From NCBI GenBank assembly GCA_013076295.1, contig RQOL01000466.1, forward strand, positions 2,976,001 through 3,040,000: 64,000 nucleotides of DNA, given 5' to 3'. The translations under genes were made by a program, and so were the position numbers. Below the pieces are notes generated by a model that had not been told where the DNA came from, did not search any database, and saw only the letters and a list, made by a program, of their open reading frames with translations. How positions within the stretch are numbered: position 1 is the stretch's first letter; each line of letters opens with the position of its first letter. Shown one piece after another: positions 35,954-49,200 of this stretch. This DNA comes from Sanderia malayensis. Lineage: Eukaryota > Cnidaria > Scyphozoa > Semaeostomeae > Pelagiidae.

Positions 35954-37287
35954 CTATGAAAAACAGACTGGTCCTATTTCCAGACCGAATTTCTCGTGAC
36001 CATCTCCAATGTCGTGTGCTGCAACATCAAGTATTGGCATGTAATCAAGCTTGTCAGTGTCGAACTTGAACACAGTCTCGTGCCATTTGCCATCTTTAAT
36101 CTGCAAAACAAATCGAGAAATCAGACCGTGATAATACTCCAAGCTTCAAATGGACAAACCCAGCATTGAACTCGTTGAGAAGTGTCACCAACACGAAAAT
36201 GAGGTTAGAAAATGTCTGAAACTCGTAATCATGTGTTTACCTTGCAACCATCCTTGACAACTGGTTTCATCGGTACATCGAAACTGTGTCCATGGACCTC
36301 CAGTTCGTTGTCTGTAAGGAATTTGACAGTCTTGCGTGCAACTTTGCCTTTCTGTGTCATCCATGCATGGGAATTCTTGCAGAAATATTTCACCTCTTGT
36401 CTGGCGCGAGTGCTGAACAATTTCATCACTTTCATTTGTCTGATTTCAGCGGCATACAATACCTAAAATTCAAATTAGGACAAAATTCATTATTTATCTA
36501 ATACATTTAATATTTCTCATTAAAGACACCTGGATAGGTAAAAAAAGTCCATAAACAAACAAAAACAAGCAGAACTTACTCCTTCAATTTCACTCATCAG
36601 ATCTTGCATTGCCCATTTGTATTGATCACGTCCTGTGTGCCATTTCTCCTTCTCAAGCTGCACATAAAACAGTTAAATAACATCACAACGTGTGAATCAA
36701 GTGCCAAACTATTGATCAGACCATTCTACTCGTTTTGGCAGCTTTACTTTTAAGTAGCATAAAACTCTGTTGGGATCTGAGAATAATCAGCTCACTCACC
36801 ATAGGCTGTTTAGGATAGACGCATGTCTCATTTGTCAATTTGTTACAGAAAACACGAACCATATCACGATTGGAGCCTTCATTTGGATCGACCCAGTAGT
36901 CGCCTGGAAAGAAATCAAATGACTTAAAATTGCTACCAATTGTTACCAGTTCGACATGATTTGAATTCAATAAAACCTGTCGTATCCAAATGAAAGTGAA
37001 TGACAATTTGTAGCCACAACATACCGCTTGGCTTGTCGGGGAATCGCATGAAAAGATCTCTGCATGTTCTTGCTGGGTCCTTTTGGGTTCCACTGAATGA
37101 TGTGGTATCTTCAAGATGTTTCAGAAGTTTAAGGTATTCATCAAAGGTCTTTGAGTTCTGATTAGAACGATACGAAATGCAAATGAAACACGATCAACCA
37201 ATCAAAAACGTGCAAAAGAAAATCATGTTGCTAAGTGAGAATAAAAGAGAAACTAACCTCCTCCAATACTTTCTTGTCTTCCGGTCC
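35954..37287 (-). other. Collagen B C-propeptide (COLFI domain), 6 exons
   Basis: Exons in gene order: 37258-37287 (30 nt), 37025-37157 (133 nt, [19 protein letters not shown]), 36800-36903 (104 nt, [13 protein letters not shown]), 36580-36657 (78 nt), 36241-36462 (222 nt, [11 protein letters not shown]) and 35954-36100 (147 nt, ending GPVCFS). Exon count, phases and nearly all sizes match collagen A. The calcium loop is intact. The inter-chain cysteines 2 and 3 are absent here as well. Confidence 0.93.
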
Positions 37288-40200
37288 CTGCAACAAATGG
37301 AATAGAATACTTCATATAAAACAAAACAGAGTGGTAACGAGCGTATCTCTGAATGACAAATAGTTGCTAGCGCCTGAAACAGAGTATGGTCATACACTTA
37401 CAGCACTACTGTAACGCCTGTATCCGTAACCATATTGTCCGTATTGTCCATAGACAGGTCCCTTCTGTAATCCACCAGCAGTCAAGAAGCCAGTAAATGC
37501 ACCAGACATCTATTCAATAAAAAATGTCATTATTGCATATGAATTCAGCAGCAAAAAACACTTCTTAAAAACTGATAATGTTGAAGTAAATATTTCTCAC
37601 ATCAAAATACTTACAGATTGCATAACTCCAGGTGGACCCTTGAAGAGAAATAAAGCAACAATTTAAAAACAAGTAATGATTTTGAAAACAATGTTCATCG
37701 ACAAAATAGATGCAAATGTTTTTATAAAAGAGTGGTGTGTACATACAGGTGGTCCGGGTGGTCCAGCGGGTCCAGCTGCTCCCTAAAATCAAAAACAATT
37801 TATCAAACAAATAGTAAATATAAAAAATGTCGATTGTAAACTTGTTGTAAAATTGTAAACTGAAGAATGTTCAGGCAAGAGAATAAATAAATGACATACT
37901 GGCTTTCCGTAGTCACCCTGAAAAGTAAAAAATAAAATAAAATTATAAAATGGCCATCGAGTTACTGTATGTCAACAGCGAAATATAACGATTATGAAAA
38001 GTTGAGCATAAAAATAAAGCTACTCACAGAGTCACCATATGGTCCCTATTGAAAATAAAACAAAAGACAATCAATTATAGTATTTACGTTAATAAATCAT
38101 TTGAAACTTTAACATATCAAGAAGGGCCTGAAGAATTTGTTTGCTAAAATAAAAAGAAACCAATGAGAAGCCAATGCCGATTCGAATATGATGCCTTCTT
38201 ACGTCATTTCCTTTTGGTCCGTCCAATCCAGTTGGTCCCTGTAAACAATGAAAATGTCAAAACAAAACGCTACGAACGAAATCGGGACAAATTTTGGATG
38301 GAAATTTAATAGAAATACTTTAAAAAATATGAAAGGCTTTAAATTACCAATGGTCCTTTGCTGCCAGGTCCACCAATTGCACCAGCGTTTCCACGACTTC
38401 CCTAAAAAAAGTTTCAAACGCATGCTTACACACGTCGAATCTTGAAAGTTATAAAATGCTGAAAATAGGAGAATATCAGTAGAACTTACAGATACTCCAG
38501 GTGGTCCTTGAACTCCGGCGTAGCCCTTGTTTCCCTTCAATCCCTAAAATAAAAGAATTTATAAAAATTAAAAGCAATTTCGAATGCACTGCTATGGCCA
38601 TGTGCACACGAGAAACGTAAAAACATGTGTACACCATTTATCCCAACTTGTTCTAATGACACGACAAACTCAACAATATGTGAACAAATGAACAAACTGT
38701 CCCAATCAGACACACGACATTTACTTACGACAGACAGACAGACAAACATTTACTTACGATAGACAGACAAACATTTACTTACAACATCTCCTGGATCTCC
38801 TGGAATACCAGTGGCTCCTTGTGTACCCTTTTGACCCTGTAAAGGACAACAGCTTGTTTAGCACAATTCGCATTCAGCTAAAGTAGTTCTGCGCAATTGT
38901 ATTAAGAAGTCGTCAAACATCAAGACCATACAGTACTGCGACATGCAGCATAGAGATGCGTGAGAGCATAGAATGTAGCAATCTACCTTTCTTCCATTTG
39001 ATCCTGGACCACCAGCCTCGCCAGCGGATCCTTGTGGACCCTAAAATCGTGGAGAGATGGTCTTAGACAGTAGTTACTTTTGCATCTAACAAATGTTTTG
39101 ATTTTAAATAAAAGTTGCCAACACAACTTGAGAGTTGTAACAAAGTACAGAATTCTATAAATTTGTCAAACAAGTGCGACCCCTGGAGAAATGGTTTTCC
39201 TTTTCAGCTTGATTTGGTAATCCACCTTAATCATTATTAGATGCTATTAGATACACTCTAATCATAAACTTACATCATCTCCTCTGTCTCCCTTGGCACC
39301 ACCTGATCCTTCCTTGCCAGCTTTTCCCTGTCCAATCAACAAGATTTTAAAGATAACGCGCTGCTGTGACTACTTCCTAGAAATTACAAATCAGCCGAGA
39401 TGCCAGCAACTGGGCTCTGTAAGAATATATATAATAAAAAGTCGTGTGTTCATTAGCTTCAAAAACGTACAGTGTATCCTGGTTCTCCAGTATTTCCCTT
39501 TGGTCCTGGGCCACCTGCTTTTCCAGGATCTCCAGTGATACCAGGAATACCTGGAGCACCTCTGTTACCCTTCTCTCCCTGTCAATAATCACACATGATA
39601 ATGATTAGTCAACCAATACTCCTGAACATCGAATCAGAAAACTAAAAAATGTTGAGTAATGATGAAAATCGCGCAAAACAAGACATACAGCTCGTCCGTC
39701 AGTGCCCGGAAGTCCATTCACACCAGGTAATCCATTGCCTCCCTAGATGAAGAAGTAAAATCATGGTTACAGGATACGAAAAATCATGGGAACAGTGTTA
39801 CTCGTCTAAGCAATATTCGGTTTCACAAAACGACACATAGAGCGACGTACAGCTGGTCCGCCTTCTCCAATTGATCCAGGTGGACCTTGTGGTCCAGTTC
39901 GTCCTTGTGGGCCCCTCTTTCCGTTTGAACCGTATTTGCCATTAAGTCCAGGATAACCCTAAAACAAACAAATCAATTCAATTCATCAATTCCTGCTAAC
40001 TTCTCTTCAACTTGTCTATGTCTACAACTGGCAATGCAATAGAAAAATACTTCATCCTACCTTTGGACCAACTTTACCAATCTGTCCAATCATTCCTGGT
40101 ACACCAGTCATACCCTATAAAATTGAATTGCATTATTAATCTGACTGAAAATTACATCCATCGATAAACAGTTTGAGTTAAACATAAAATTGTTATACTT

Positions 40201-43200
40201 ACGATTGGTCCTCTGTTTCCAGGGGGTCCACGTGGTCCGGCAGCTCCAATGACACCCTGGATAAAAATAGACACACAGGTTAACCCAACATCAAAGCATA
40301 CTGGTGGCGCTCTAGAGTTACGCAATCTAAAATCCGTGAAATATTTCGGTGTTTTCCATATTTTAAAATTAAAAATCACAAGTCAACAAAGTCGAACTCA
40401 CAGACTTTCCTGGGTTACCAGGTTGACCTGGGCTACCATCTTTTCCTGGAGCTCCCTAGAACAAGACAAAATGGTTAATTTACAAAGGTACACATGATAA
40501 AAGAGACAATGTCATAACATTACACAATCGCAACTTACAAAAAAGATGGATAGATGAGCAATTTTAACATACCTCACTTCCAGTTGGTCCACGGACACCT
40601 GGATCTCCATCGTCTCCTCTTGAACCCTGAAAATTGGCATAAATTCAAATAAACAAATAAGATTACAACAAACAAACGATAAACAATAAACAGTATTATT
40701 TTCGTAGCTTTAGACAAGATAAATTATCATAATACATACGCTCTTTCCATCTCTTCCTGTGGGTCCAGCTGGTCCGGGTGGTCCAGATGGTCCCTTTAAG
40801 AAAAAATTGCTTTTATCAACAAATAGCAAAACAATACACAATCTAATAATTATGTGAATAAGTGTAAAATATAACTGAGAGCACAATGATGTACGTACAG
40901 TTGGTCCGGGTGGACCAGTTGGTCCTGGGTTTCCTGCTGGTCCTTGTTCTCCCTAAACAACGGCAATAAATACAGTCAATAATAAAGCTGCCATTAAAAT
41001 CGCTGACACTGTGACGTCACAGGGTTGAAGTAAATCAAGTCCAATGCAATTCATCCAACTCACGAGTTCTCCGATTTCTCCAATGACACCACGTCGTCCT
41101 TTGCGTCCAAGGGGTCCCTGAGAAAAACAACGTTAGTGAACATATAGTATATGTGAAATAATTCAAAAAAGCTGTACTGGTGATGACCAATGAGCACTGC
41201 AAGTCAAAAATTGTGTGAAAGTTACATAATTTCACTTACCACAGGTCCAACTGATCCTGGAAGTCCGGGGCGGCCTATAGAACCTTTGTCTCCCTTGAGA
41301 AAAGGAAGAGAAATCAATTACATAACAAAATATACAAACAATGATGAGTAAATGATGGTATGTACTAGATCCAACTAGATACTATTGAGAGAATATACTT
41401 ACACCATCGCCAGCAGCCCCCTTTGGTCCTCTATCTCCTTGGGGTCCTGATGGTCCCTTCAAAATCATAAAAGAAAACAATTTGAAAAAAGAAGCTCTAT
41501 AAAGTGTTGTAACAGAATGAAACAATCAATGAAAACAAATACACACGGCAACTCCTTGGGCTCCATTTCGTCCTGGCAATCCTGGGGGTCCAGTTGATCC
41601 TTGTTCTCCGGGAATTCCATCAAGACCAGGAAGTCCTGAAGGTCCATCGGCACCCTGTGGATAAAACAATACAAGCCTCATATAACAGTATATTCAGATC
41701 TCTTTATATTTATCGCGCCTGGTTATTACATAGTGCGATGGATGATGCACGTGTATCATTTACGCGTTGAATCAATAACACAGGGCACCACAATCTTCAA
41801 AAGATAACTGTATGCAGGTGACGTTATGTACTCACTCTGTCTCCTCTGGGACCTGGAGATCCAAGTCGTCCTTGTTTACCTTGCATGCCCTGAAATCAAC
41901 CAAAAAGAAGAGTTGAATAATAAAAGCAGACAAAAAAGAATGCAAAGTTGAATCCAAAACAAGAACGTAAAATGAAATAATAGTTTCCGAAAGTGAATAA
42001 AATCAAACTCACAGGAGATCCAGCCAAGCCATCAGCACCACCTTCGCCCTTTTGTCCCTTCTTTCCCTGTAATATGACACGTGAACAGTTGTTAGATCGG
42101 CTCAATAATGACTACGCATAAATGGATGAATTGGAAAGGCTAAAAAGTGAGCTATATTCGTGAAAGATATCTTGCAATGTCAACTTACATTGGCTCCTCT
42201 GGTTCCTCGTCTTCCCGATGAACCTCGTTGTCCAGCTGGGCCCTGCAGAGAAGATATCAATTATTAAAAAATCATAAAATGGTTGCAATGCAAACTAATT
42301 CCAATTACACTGGCACCAAAAAGATATTCTGTTTTACATACAGTTGGTCCAGCAGCGCCATCAGAACCAGCAGGTCCACTTGGTCCACGGTTACCCTGTC
42401 GAGAAAAGAAACCAATTAAAATAAACAATGGAAAAATACTGGCTGTAAACAAATTGTAGATGGGTGCTACTCGGATGTGATTACAACACTGTTCGATATA
42501 TGGAGTGTTGAAGACGACGACGCCACTGATGATCTGCCCTATTCTCCACAAAACAATGGGTGTATTCTTCTGCTACGCAACAATACTAAGCACATCAAAT
42601 CTTGATATCTTCATGAATGATAATAACTTACTCTTGGTCCCGCTTCTCCAACATCTCCTTGTTCTCCAGGAACGCCTTGAGGTCCCTAAAAAACATTTAC
42701 ATCCATACTATATAACAATGATGTTGTGCCCAGTATCTACAACAAATAGCACAATGGTATAAGGAACTGATTTCATCGCATTCAACAAACTGTTCAATTT
42801 GTCACCTGTGCACCAGATAGACCTTCTAGACCGCTGGGTCCTCTTTCTCCTTGGGGTCCTGGTGGCCCATCTTTGCCAGAGCTTCCTTTGGGTCCCTGAA
42901 TAGAAAAAATGCAGAATGAAAATAAAACATTGGAGTGACTTGTTTACATAAATGTCAAAAGGGATAACATAAGGGTGAAAGGAAGTCATTAAATTACCTT
43001 AGCACCGTCGTTTCCTGGACTTCCAACAGCTCCAGTTGCACCTGGGGGTCCCTGGTGAAAAAATGAGAAATTGTCAAAATCATCAAAAGTATCTCAATTT
43101 GCAATCCACAAAATACAACTCTTACAGCTTGCTTACCTGAAGACCTCCGATTCCTGGGGATCCTTGGGGTCCAACTTCTCCTTGTTCACCCTGAAATCGA

Positions 43201-46200
43201 GTTAAAACTCTTACGAACCACCGTAAAGCGAATAAAAAAGAATCAACACATCAAATGCCAATTCGTTTTCTTTTATGAATATTCCGCTCAAAACAATAAA
43301 ATAACAACGTACTGCTTCTCCCTGTCGTCCTTGTTGACCTGGTACTCCAACGGGACCTGCATCTCCCTGGAAAATCAAACAAATTTTAAATCAACAATAT
43401 CAAACATTTACTATTCAACACAGGCAATTCTAAATATCGAAGGTGAACAATAAATAGATGTGTGGTGTTCATTTATAAACGAGATATAAACTCACAGCAA
43501 CTCCTTTTCTTCCGGCTGCACCGGCAGTTCCGCGCTTTCCTTGTGTACCCTATTAATCAAACCAGAGTTTGTTACATAACCAGAATAAAAACAATCGCAT
43601 ATCATCACGGCATAATAGAAAAACATCGTTAGGGTGAGAGACGCATGCACGTTTTCTACTTACTGGGTCTCCAACTTCTCCTGGTTGTCCAACTGGTCCT
43701 GGGAAACCTTGTTGTCCCTTAATAAACGAAACAAAATACGGTTAAAAGGTCAAAACAAAGAAATCAATTTTTGAAAACTGTCACGAACCAGACTGATTCA
43801 AAAAATACCTCAGCTCCTGGTGCACCTGGGCTTCCATCTTTTCCGTTTGGTCCCTGCAAAATAAAAAATAAAATAAAATGTCAAAATCAAAATTACTTGG
43901 ATTCTGTGCAAATGAAAAGTGTATAAGACAGTATGATACGGCGACTTACAGGAGATCCTTGGTTGCCATCTTTTCCTGGTTGTCCTGGAGCACCTGCTTG
44001 GCCCTAAAACAGTCAACAATGATTTATCAATGAAATAATCGAGAAGATATGCCGATCTAATTATCAATAGTTGAATTTAAAATTAATTTTAAACAAGGTG
44101 ATGCACTTACGATTGGTCCAGAAGGTCCTTGGTCTCCTCTGAGTCCTGGAGCACCCTAAAAAACAATTGGAAGGAAGATTGAAAAATCAAGGCTAAAAGT
44201 ATGAGCAGTATTGCAGACTATAACATCGTCACTTCCTACAACGAAACCAGTGTACTTTGACATACCCTTCCTCCTTTTTCTCCTACTCTGCCAATATTAC
44301 CAAGCTCTCCTGGTTCTCCCTTTATTCCCTGGGGTCCGTTGTTTCCTGGGTCACCATTTCTGCCACGTTGTCCCTGTAACAATAAAAGGTAACAATACTT
44401 AGAATTAACCTTGAAAATATCGTTTATGCACCACGATGTAACGCATTTCTTAATTCTTTTCCTTCAATTGGTGAATCAAAATGTCACCAGTCGGTCCTAC
44501 GTACGATTTCACCAGCTGGTCCTTGTGGTCCAGGCTTTCCTGTTTTTCCAGAAGAACCCTATAAAAAAGAAATAAATTCAATACAGTACAATTCGCTTCA
44601 AGTTCGTACTAAAGAATTCTCGTGCCTGCAATAATTCACTGCTAAAAAGTGTTCTGAAGACTAGTGTAAATGTTGTAATCCAAAAATTGTCGCTTCGTGT
44701 AAAAAGAAATAAAAATCATACTGGTGATCCGTCAGGTCCTTGGGGTCCTTGTCGTCCACGCAATCCTGCAGCTCCCTAAAAATACAAACAAATTGAAGTA
44801 AACATAATAGAAAACAAAGGGTCTACGTCCCTTCCTTTGCATTAATAGGGTTTTCAGAGTGTGTGTGGGTATATTCGGCCCGTTCCACGTTTTACCTCTT
44901 CTCCTTTGGTTCCTGCACCTCCTCGGGATCCACGTTGTCCAGCTTCTCCCTGGAAAAGACAAAAAATTCATATTCATACATGCATGGAAGAAACGAGAAT
45001 AAAATCATGTTAACAATGAAACTGATAAGCGAATTAACGAGAGTTACTTTAAATTACCTTTGGTCCTTCAGATCCAATTAGACCTTGGGGTCCTTGTGGT
45101 CCTTGAAGACCTTCAGGTCCCAATAAACCTTGTGGTCCAGGGGGTCCTGCTGGTCCCTGTAAAGATCGGAGTTAACATGAACGTCAAGTTAAGCAATTAA
45201 AAAGCAAAAAATAACGTCGTGAAATAAAAACTGTTGAAAGAGGAACAACTTACTTGTCCTCCTTTTGATCCTCCGGTTCCTTTAGGTCCAGGTGGTCCTG
45301 CACTGCCAGGTTGTCCTCGTTCACCTTCTTGACCTACAGCTCCCTTGTCACCTGGACCTCCTTTGCTTCCGCGTGGTCCTGGTAAACCTTGAGATCCTTT
45401 TAGTCCATTTGGTCCGAGTGGACCTGGGGGTCCAGAATACCCTTCTACACCCTATAAACAAATTAATATTCTCATTAAGGATTCAAGAAGTTCAAAACAT
45501 CTAAACCTAAATTTTATCATAAAGCAAGGTGAACGAATGAAAGGAAAAAGTCTCGCAATCAATCTTACAGCCTCTCCTGGTCTTCCAATGCTACCTTGCT
45601 TTCCTCTTGGTCCCTAAAAAGAAAATAATAGACATTAAGAAAAATCACGTTATGCGTTGAATACGACACATTGCGCGTTGAGCGCGATACGTTATCGGAG
45701 ACGAAATGAACAAAGTAAATAAAAAAAATTGAAGAATCAGGTGGACTTACTCTTGCTCCTTGTGCACCCGCGGGTCCTTCATCTCCTGCTTTGCCAACAG
45801 CACCCTAAATCAAATCGAGATTTCTTACACTCAGTTGAAATGAACTTACTCGTAGCAAGAAATCCAATTGATGTGAAATAGAACGATGTATTGCAGAAAC
45901 TCTATTCTTACCGTAGCTCCGACGTCTCCCTGTGCACCTTTCTCACCAGGATAACCCTAGCAAAGATCAAAAGCTCCACTGAAATACATCCCATAAAACA
46001 AAAAACCTCAAATTATATCAAAAATAATAATAATCCATGTTTATTACCTTTAATCCGGCTGCACCAGAATCACCTTGATCTCCAGCTGCTCCAACACCTC
46101 CCTAAAAGTGAATTCAAAACATTTATACTTTGATAAACATTTAAAACAACTGGTTAGCTCTAGGTTTAACTGTTCAGTTTTAAACACATACCCTTTCTCC

Positions 46201-49200
46201 TTTGTATCCGAAAGGACCTTGGGGTCCAGCCATGCCAGTTGGTCCCTTAAAATGAATGCATACAATTTTAACAGTTTGTAGAACTGACATTTAATGTCAT
46301 TCAAATTATGGCTATTTTGCAATGCTTTCACGTCAAAAGGTGGTAGCGTTATCAAAGGACATTAATGGTGCTTAATTTGCTTACAGTTGGACCACGTTGT
46401 CCTCCTTGTCCTTTGCCACCAGGGTCACCTCTTGGTCCCTTAAAAAACAAAAGAGACAATAATAAATAACCAGAAGGATTCAATTTCAAATTCGATGTTG
46501 TCTATTTGCAAATAGGTTATGTCATAGGTTATATACAGATATAAGTAACGAACGAAGAAAGATTATTCTTTAATTTACCCTTGCGCCATCATTTCCATTA
46601 TCACCAGCAGGTCCTTGTGATCCGTAAGGTCCCTACGTAAAAAAAACACAGTTCAAATCAAATTGAAAATTCGTGAAGGACAAAAAAGATGGGGTCTCTC
46701 GTTTGATGTGAAAACACAATTGGGTGAAAGCGGAGATGAAAAGGCGACAACTAGATGTATAACCCTAAATGTTCTGAGAAAAACCAAGGCAAAATCTGCC
46801 CAAAAATGGTCTTACTTGTCTTCCAACTTTGCCCTTGTTTCCTTGTCCTCCAGTTTCTCCTCTGGCACCCTACAAATGAAACAAATATAAAAACATTCTT
46901 TACTTATGTCGCATCTCTGTTTGCAATAAGCTAACTGCTTCAAATCCTTCACACGTAATCCTTCTTCTTCCTACAAGCATGAAAATACTCTACGAAACAC
47001 TTACAGTTTCACCGATGGGTCCTGCATTTCCTGGTGGTCCGATGGGTCCCTGTTCACAAATAAACAAAACATCAATCAAATGGATGATAACATGAAAGTT
47101 TTACCGTGGACCTGAAACTCAAGATTCCAACTGGCTGGTTCCATGGACGAGTAAGATTTCAGCTGGTGGCATAAATTGCGAAAGCTAATTGGTTAATCAC
47201 ACAGCTTGAAATGTTCATTGTCATTGAATAAGCCCTTACCTGTTGTCCTGGGCGATAATTAAATGTTGGAGCAACTCCTGATTGTCCGGTCAAGATGCCA
47301 ACGGCTCCAGCAAGTGGATCAGGTCCTTTGGTCTACAAACAACGAAATCACCGTGATCATCACAATCATAAACACCATCATCCTTTAATGATCATGATTG
47401 GCAGGTACGAATCTTGGGAATCATAAATACCAGTCCACCAGCAGGTCCGGGTGGACCTTGTTCTCCGATGTCTCCCTTTGCACCTGTTGTTCCTTTATCA
47501 CCAGTCATTCCCTGATGTGATAAAAAAGATGCGTGATTAAGCGAATGATTCAAATCAAGTGAAATAAACACTCGCGTCAAATACTGTGTTGAGATAAAGA
47601 TAACTGTTGACTGGGGGATTAACTTACAACATCACCGACACCACCTTTAGCTCCTTTAGCTCCTTTCGCACCACCTGATCCCTGGAAAACAATACGCAAA
47701 ATGTTACGTGCACAGGCTTGAAATGTGACAAAGCAGAAAATGTTCTCCAAGCAAAAGAACAAACCATAAATACAAGAACATAATAAAAAAATCTTACTGG
47801 GAATCCTTTTGGACCTGGATCTCCAGGTGGACCAGGTATGCTCTGTAAACAAAATAGATTGGTTTTACGCCGGTCTCTTCAGTGATAACATAAAAAATAA
47901 GCCTATAATAGGTTCTGTCAGGTTGCTCTATTTTCTTTTCTTACCTGCACTGGTGCTGGTGGGAGAATTTGGGCTGCAAAATAAACAGAATCAGATAAAA
48001 TGTGTTTCAGAGCGCTGCTTTCTATCTACAGACCTTCAATTAACGTGTGATGTAAAAGCTTGTGATGTAGGAAGAAATCTAGACAACATTGCGAAAGACC
48101 AGCATGTTGGATGGGGGGATTCAACATGTGCGTTGGAGGTTGAGATGCGCGTGTGGAAATATTAAATGAATGCATTAAATTTTTGGTGCGAGAAATGATG
48201 ATCCCTTCAAATCTCAAAACGTGTTCCTTTCTCATTCGCTCGACTCGCACTCCCATTGCATTCAATTCACATTTAATTTACATTAAATTCAGACTACAGC
48301 ATGATCCACTCCTTCACTCCCTCATTCAGGTTACCATTCTGATTATCCTTCATACCTGGCTTGCAAGAAACTTGTGTAATTTCTTTTATGTTCTTGCGAA
48401 TATCATCATAATTACTAGCTAGAAATACATTATCAGCCACCGGCCAGCTGACCACGTTGCTCAACTGCTTCTCATTAATCTGATCTCCAACACTAATTGC
48501 GATGACGCGCCTAGATTTGGTTCCACGCAGTGACCAAGAAGCAAGATCAATTCTTCCGGAACCAACATCTGTGTTGCCGTCTGTAAAAATGAGGATGGCC
48601 TGCGAAAACAAATGCAACGCAATTTAATTTCACTATATATACAGCAATTTCCTCAAATACTTTACACAATGAATAACCCCATGGTATAGTTAATTCTAAG
48701 CTTGACAAAATCCACTGTCGTTAACAAAGATTTTTCGCTTCTATTCGAGTTCCCTCATAACAAACAATAGATGAAAGTTTTTTAGAAACAGTAAAGAAAA
48801 TGCTTAGTTAATAAAGAAGTATTCCTGCTAACCTGCTTGATGCCAGGGCCAGATCTTGCTTGCCCTCCAAATACATAAAAACGTTTTGCAAATTCCAAAG
48901 CTTTATCAAGCCTCGAGCCTTTTCCTCCCGTGTATGGTATGGACATGATACTGTCGCCCACTACGCTTGCATTCTTCGCCTTCAGGTCGTTGAAACCGAA
49001 TGCCAATTTGGCCGCACTACTGTAAGTCATTGCAGCCACGTGCGTATTGCCTAGCGACACTTTGAAGCCTGATAATAGCCTCTTGGCGAATTTACGAACT
49101 TTGAGGAAATTAGCCGCGCCAACTCTATCCGAGTCATCGAGCATAAAAAGGAGGTCGATTTTGTCATTGCAATCTACACGAATGAATGAAATTCATTAAA

